In this document: positions 5,511 to 5,514 of the stretch, piece after piece
Layout of the letters: each line of letters starts with the position of its first letter
Position numbering within the stretch: the stretch's first letter is position 1
NCBI GenBank assembly: GCA_017620875.1
Contig: JAGAUH010000003.1
Coordinates: forward strand, 1 to 5,514
DNA from: Clostridia bacterium
Lineage (GTDB): Bacteria > Bacillota > Clostridia > Christensenellales > Borkfalkiaceae
DNA: 5,514 nt
Direction of reading: 5' to 3'
The notes under the pieces: model-generated
What the model saw: the letters and a program-made list of their open reading frames with translations, nothing else
Told to the model about the DNA's origin: nothing
Database searches by the model: none
Translations under genes and position numbers: made by a program

Positions 5511-5514
5511 AACC

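Overview
All genes read on the minus strand, so in transcription order the window runs from 5514 down to 1. The DNA is AT-rich. The genes have strong AGGAGG-type ribosome binding sites, short intergenic gaps and hairpin-plus-U-tract terminators, and there is a Gram-positive-style lipoprotein with an InlB-type B-repeat. This suggests a low-GC member of the Bacillota, probably an uncultured, gut-type Clostridia relative. That placement is inference; there is no rRNA or other marker gene here.

Layout in transcription order. (1) 5510-4409: two overlapping genes for small membrane proteins of unknown function, closed by a clean terminator at 4381-4400. (2) 4286-3042: a single gene for a 414-residue ferritin-like (di-iron type) helical protein with its own terminator at 3005-3039. 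A 10-bp-spaced direct repeat and a possible RBS hairpin lie upstream of it. (3) 2949-2756: a non-coding segment that looks like an independent transcription unit. It has an extended -10 promoter, a 17-bp stem starting at the predicted first base, a nested second stem, and an intrinsic terminator with a GCAA tetraloop. G-U wobbles show that the RNA is read from the minus strand. A competing helix could disrupt the terminator, so a regulated leader is also possible. (4) 2680-66: an operon with its own promoter. It encodes a membrane-bound XRE-type regulator with a zinc ribbon (2606-1782) and, 27 bp downstream, a lipoprotein (1754-66). The promoter contains inverted repeats that could be the regulator's operator. 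The lipoprotein frame is broken by one in-frame TAA at 539-537 and stays open for another 156 codons, to a second TAA and a terminator at 48-15.

How the parts may work together: the regulator has a cytoplasmic DNA-binding domain tethered to the membrane and is co-transcribed with a surface lipoprotein, so a one-component membrane sensor controlling its own operon is a reasonable hypothesis. The structured RNA just upstream may be a free small RNA or the leader of this operon. The ferritin-like gene and the two small membrane-protein genes are separated from it by terminators and show no evident functional link. No tRNA, rRNA, CRISPR array, insertion sequence or phage gene was seen.
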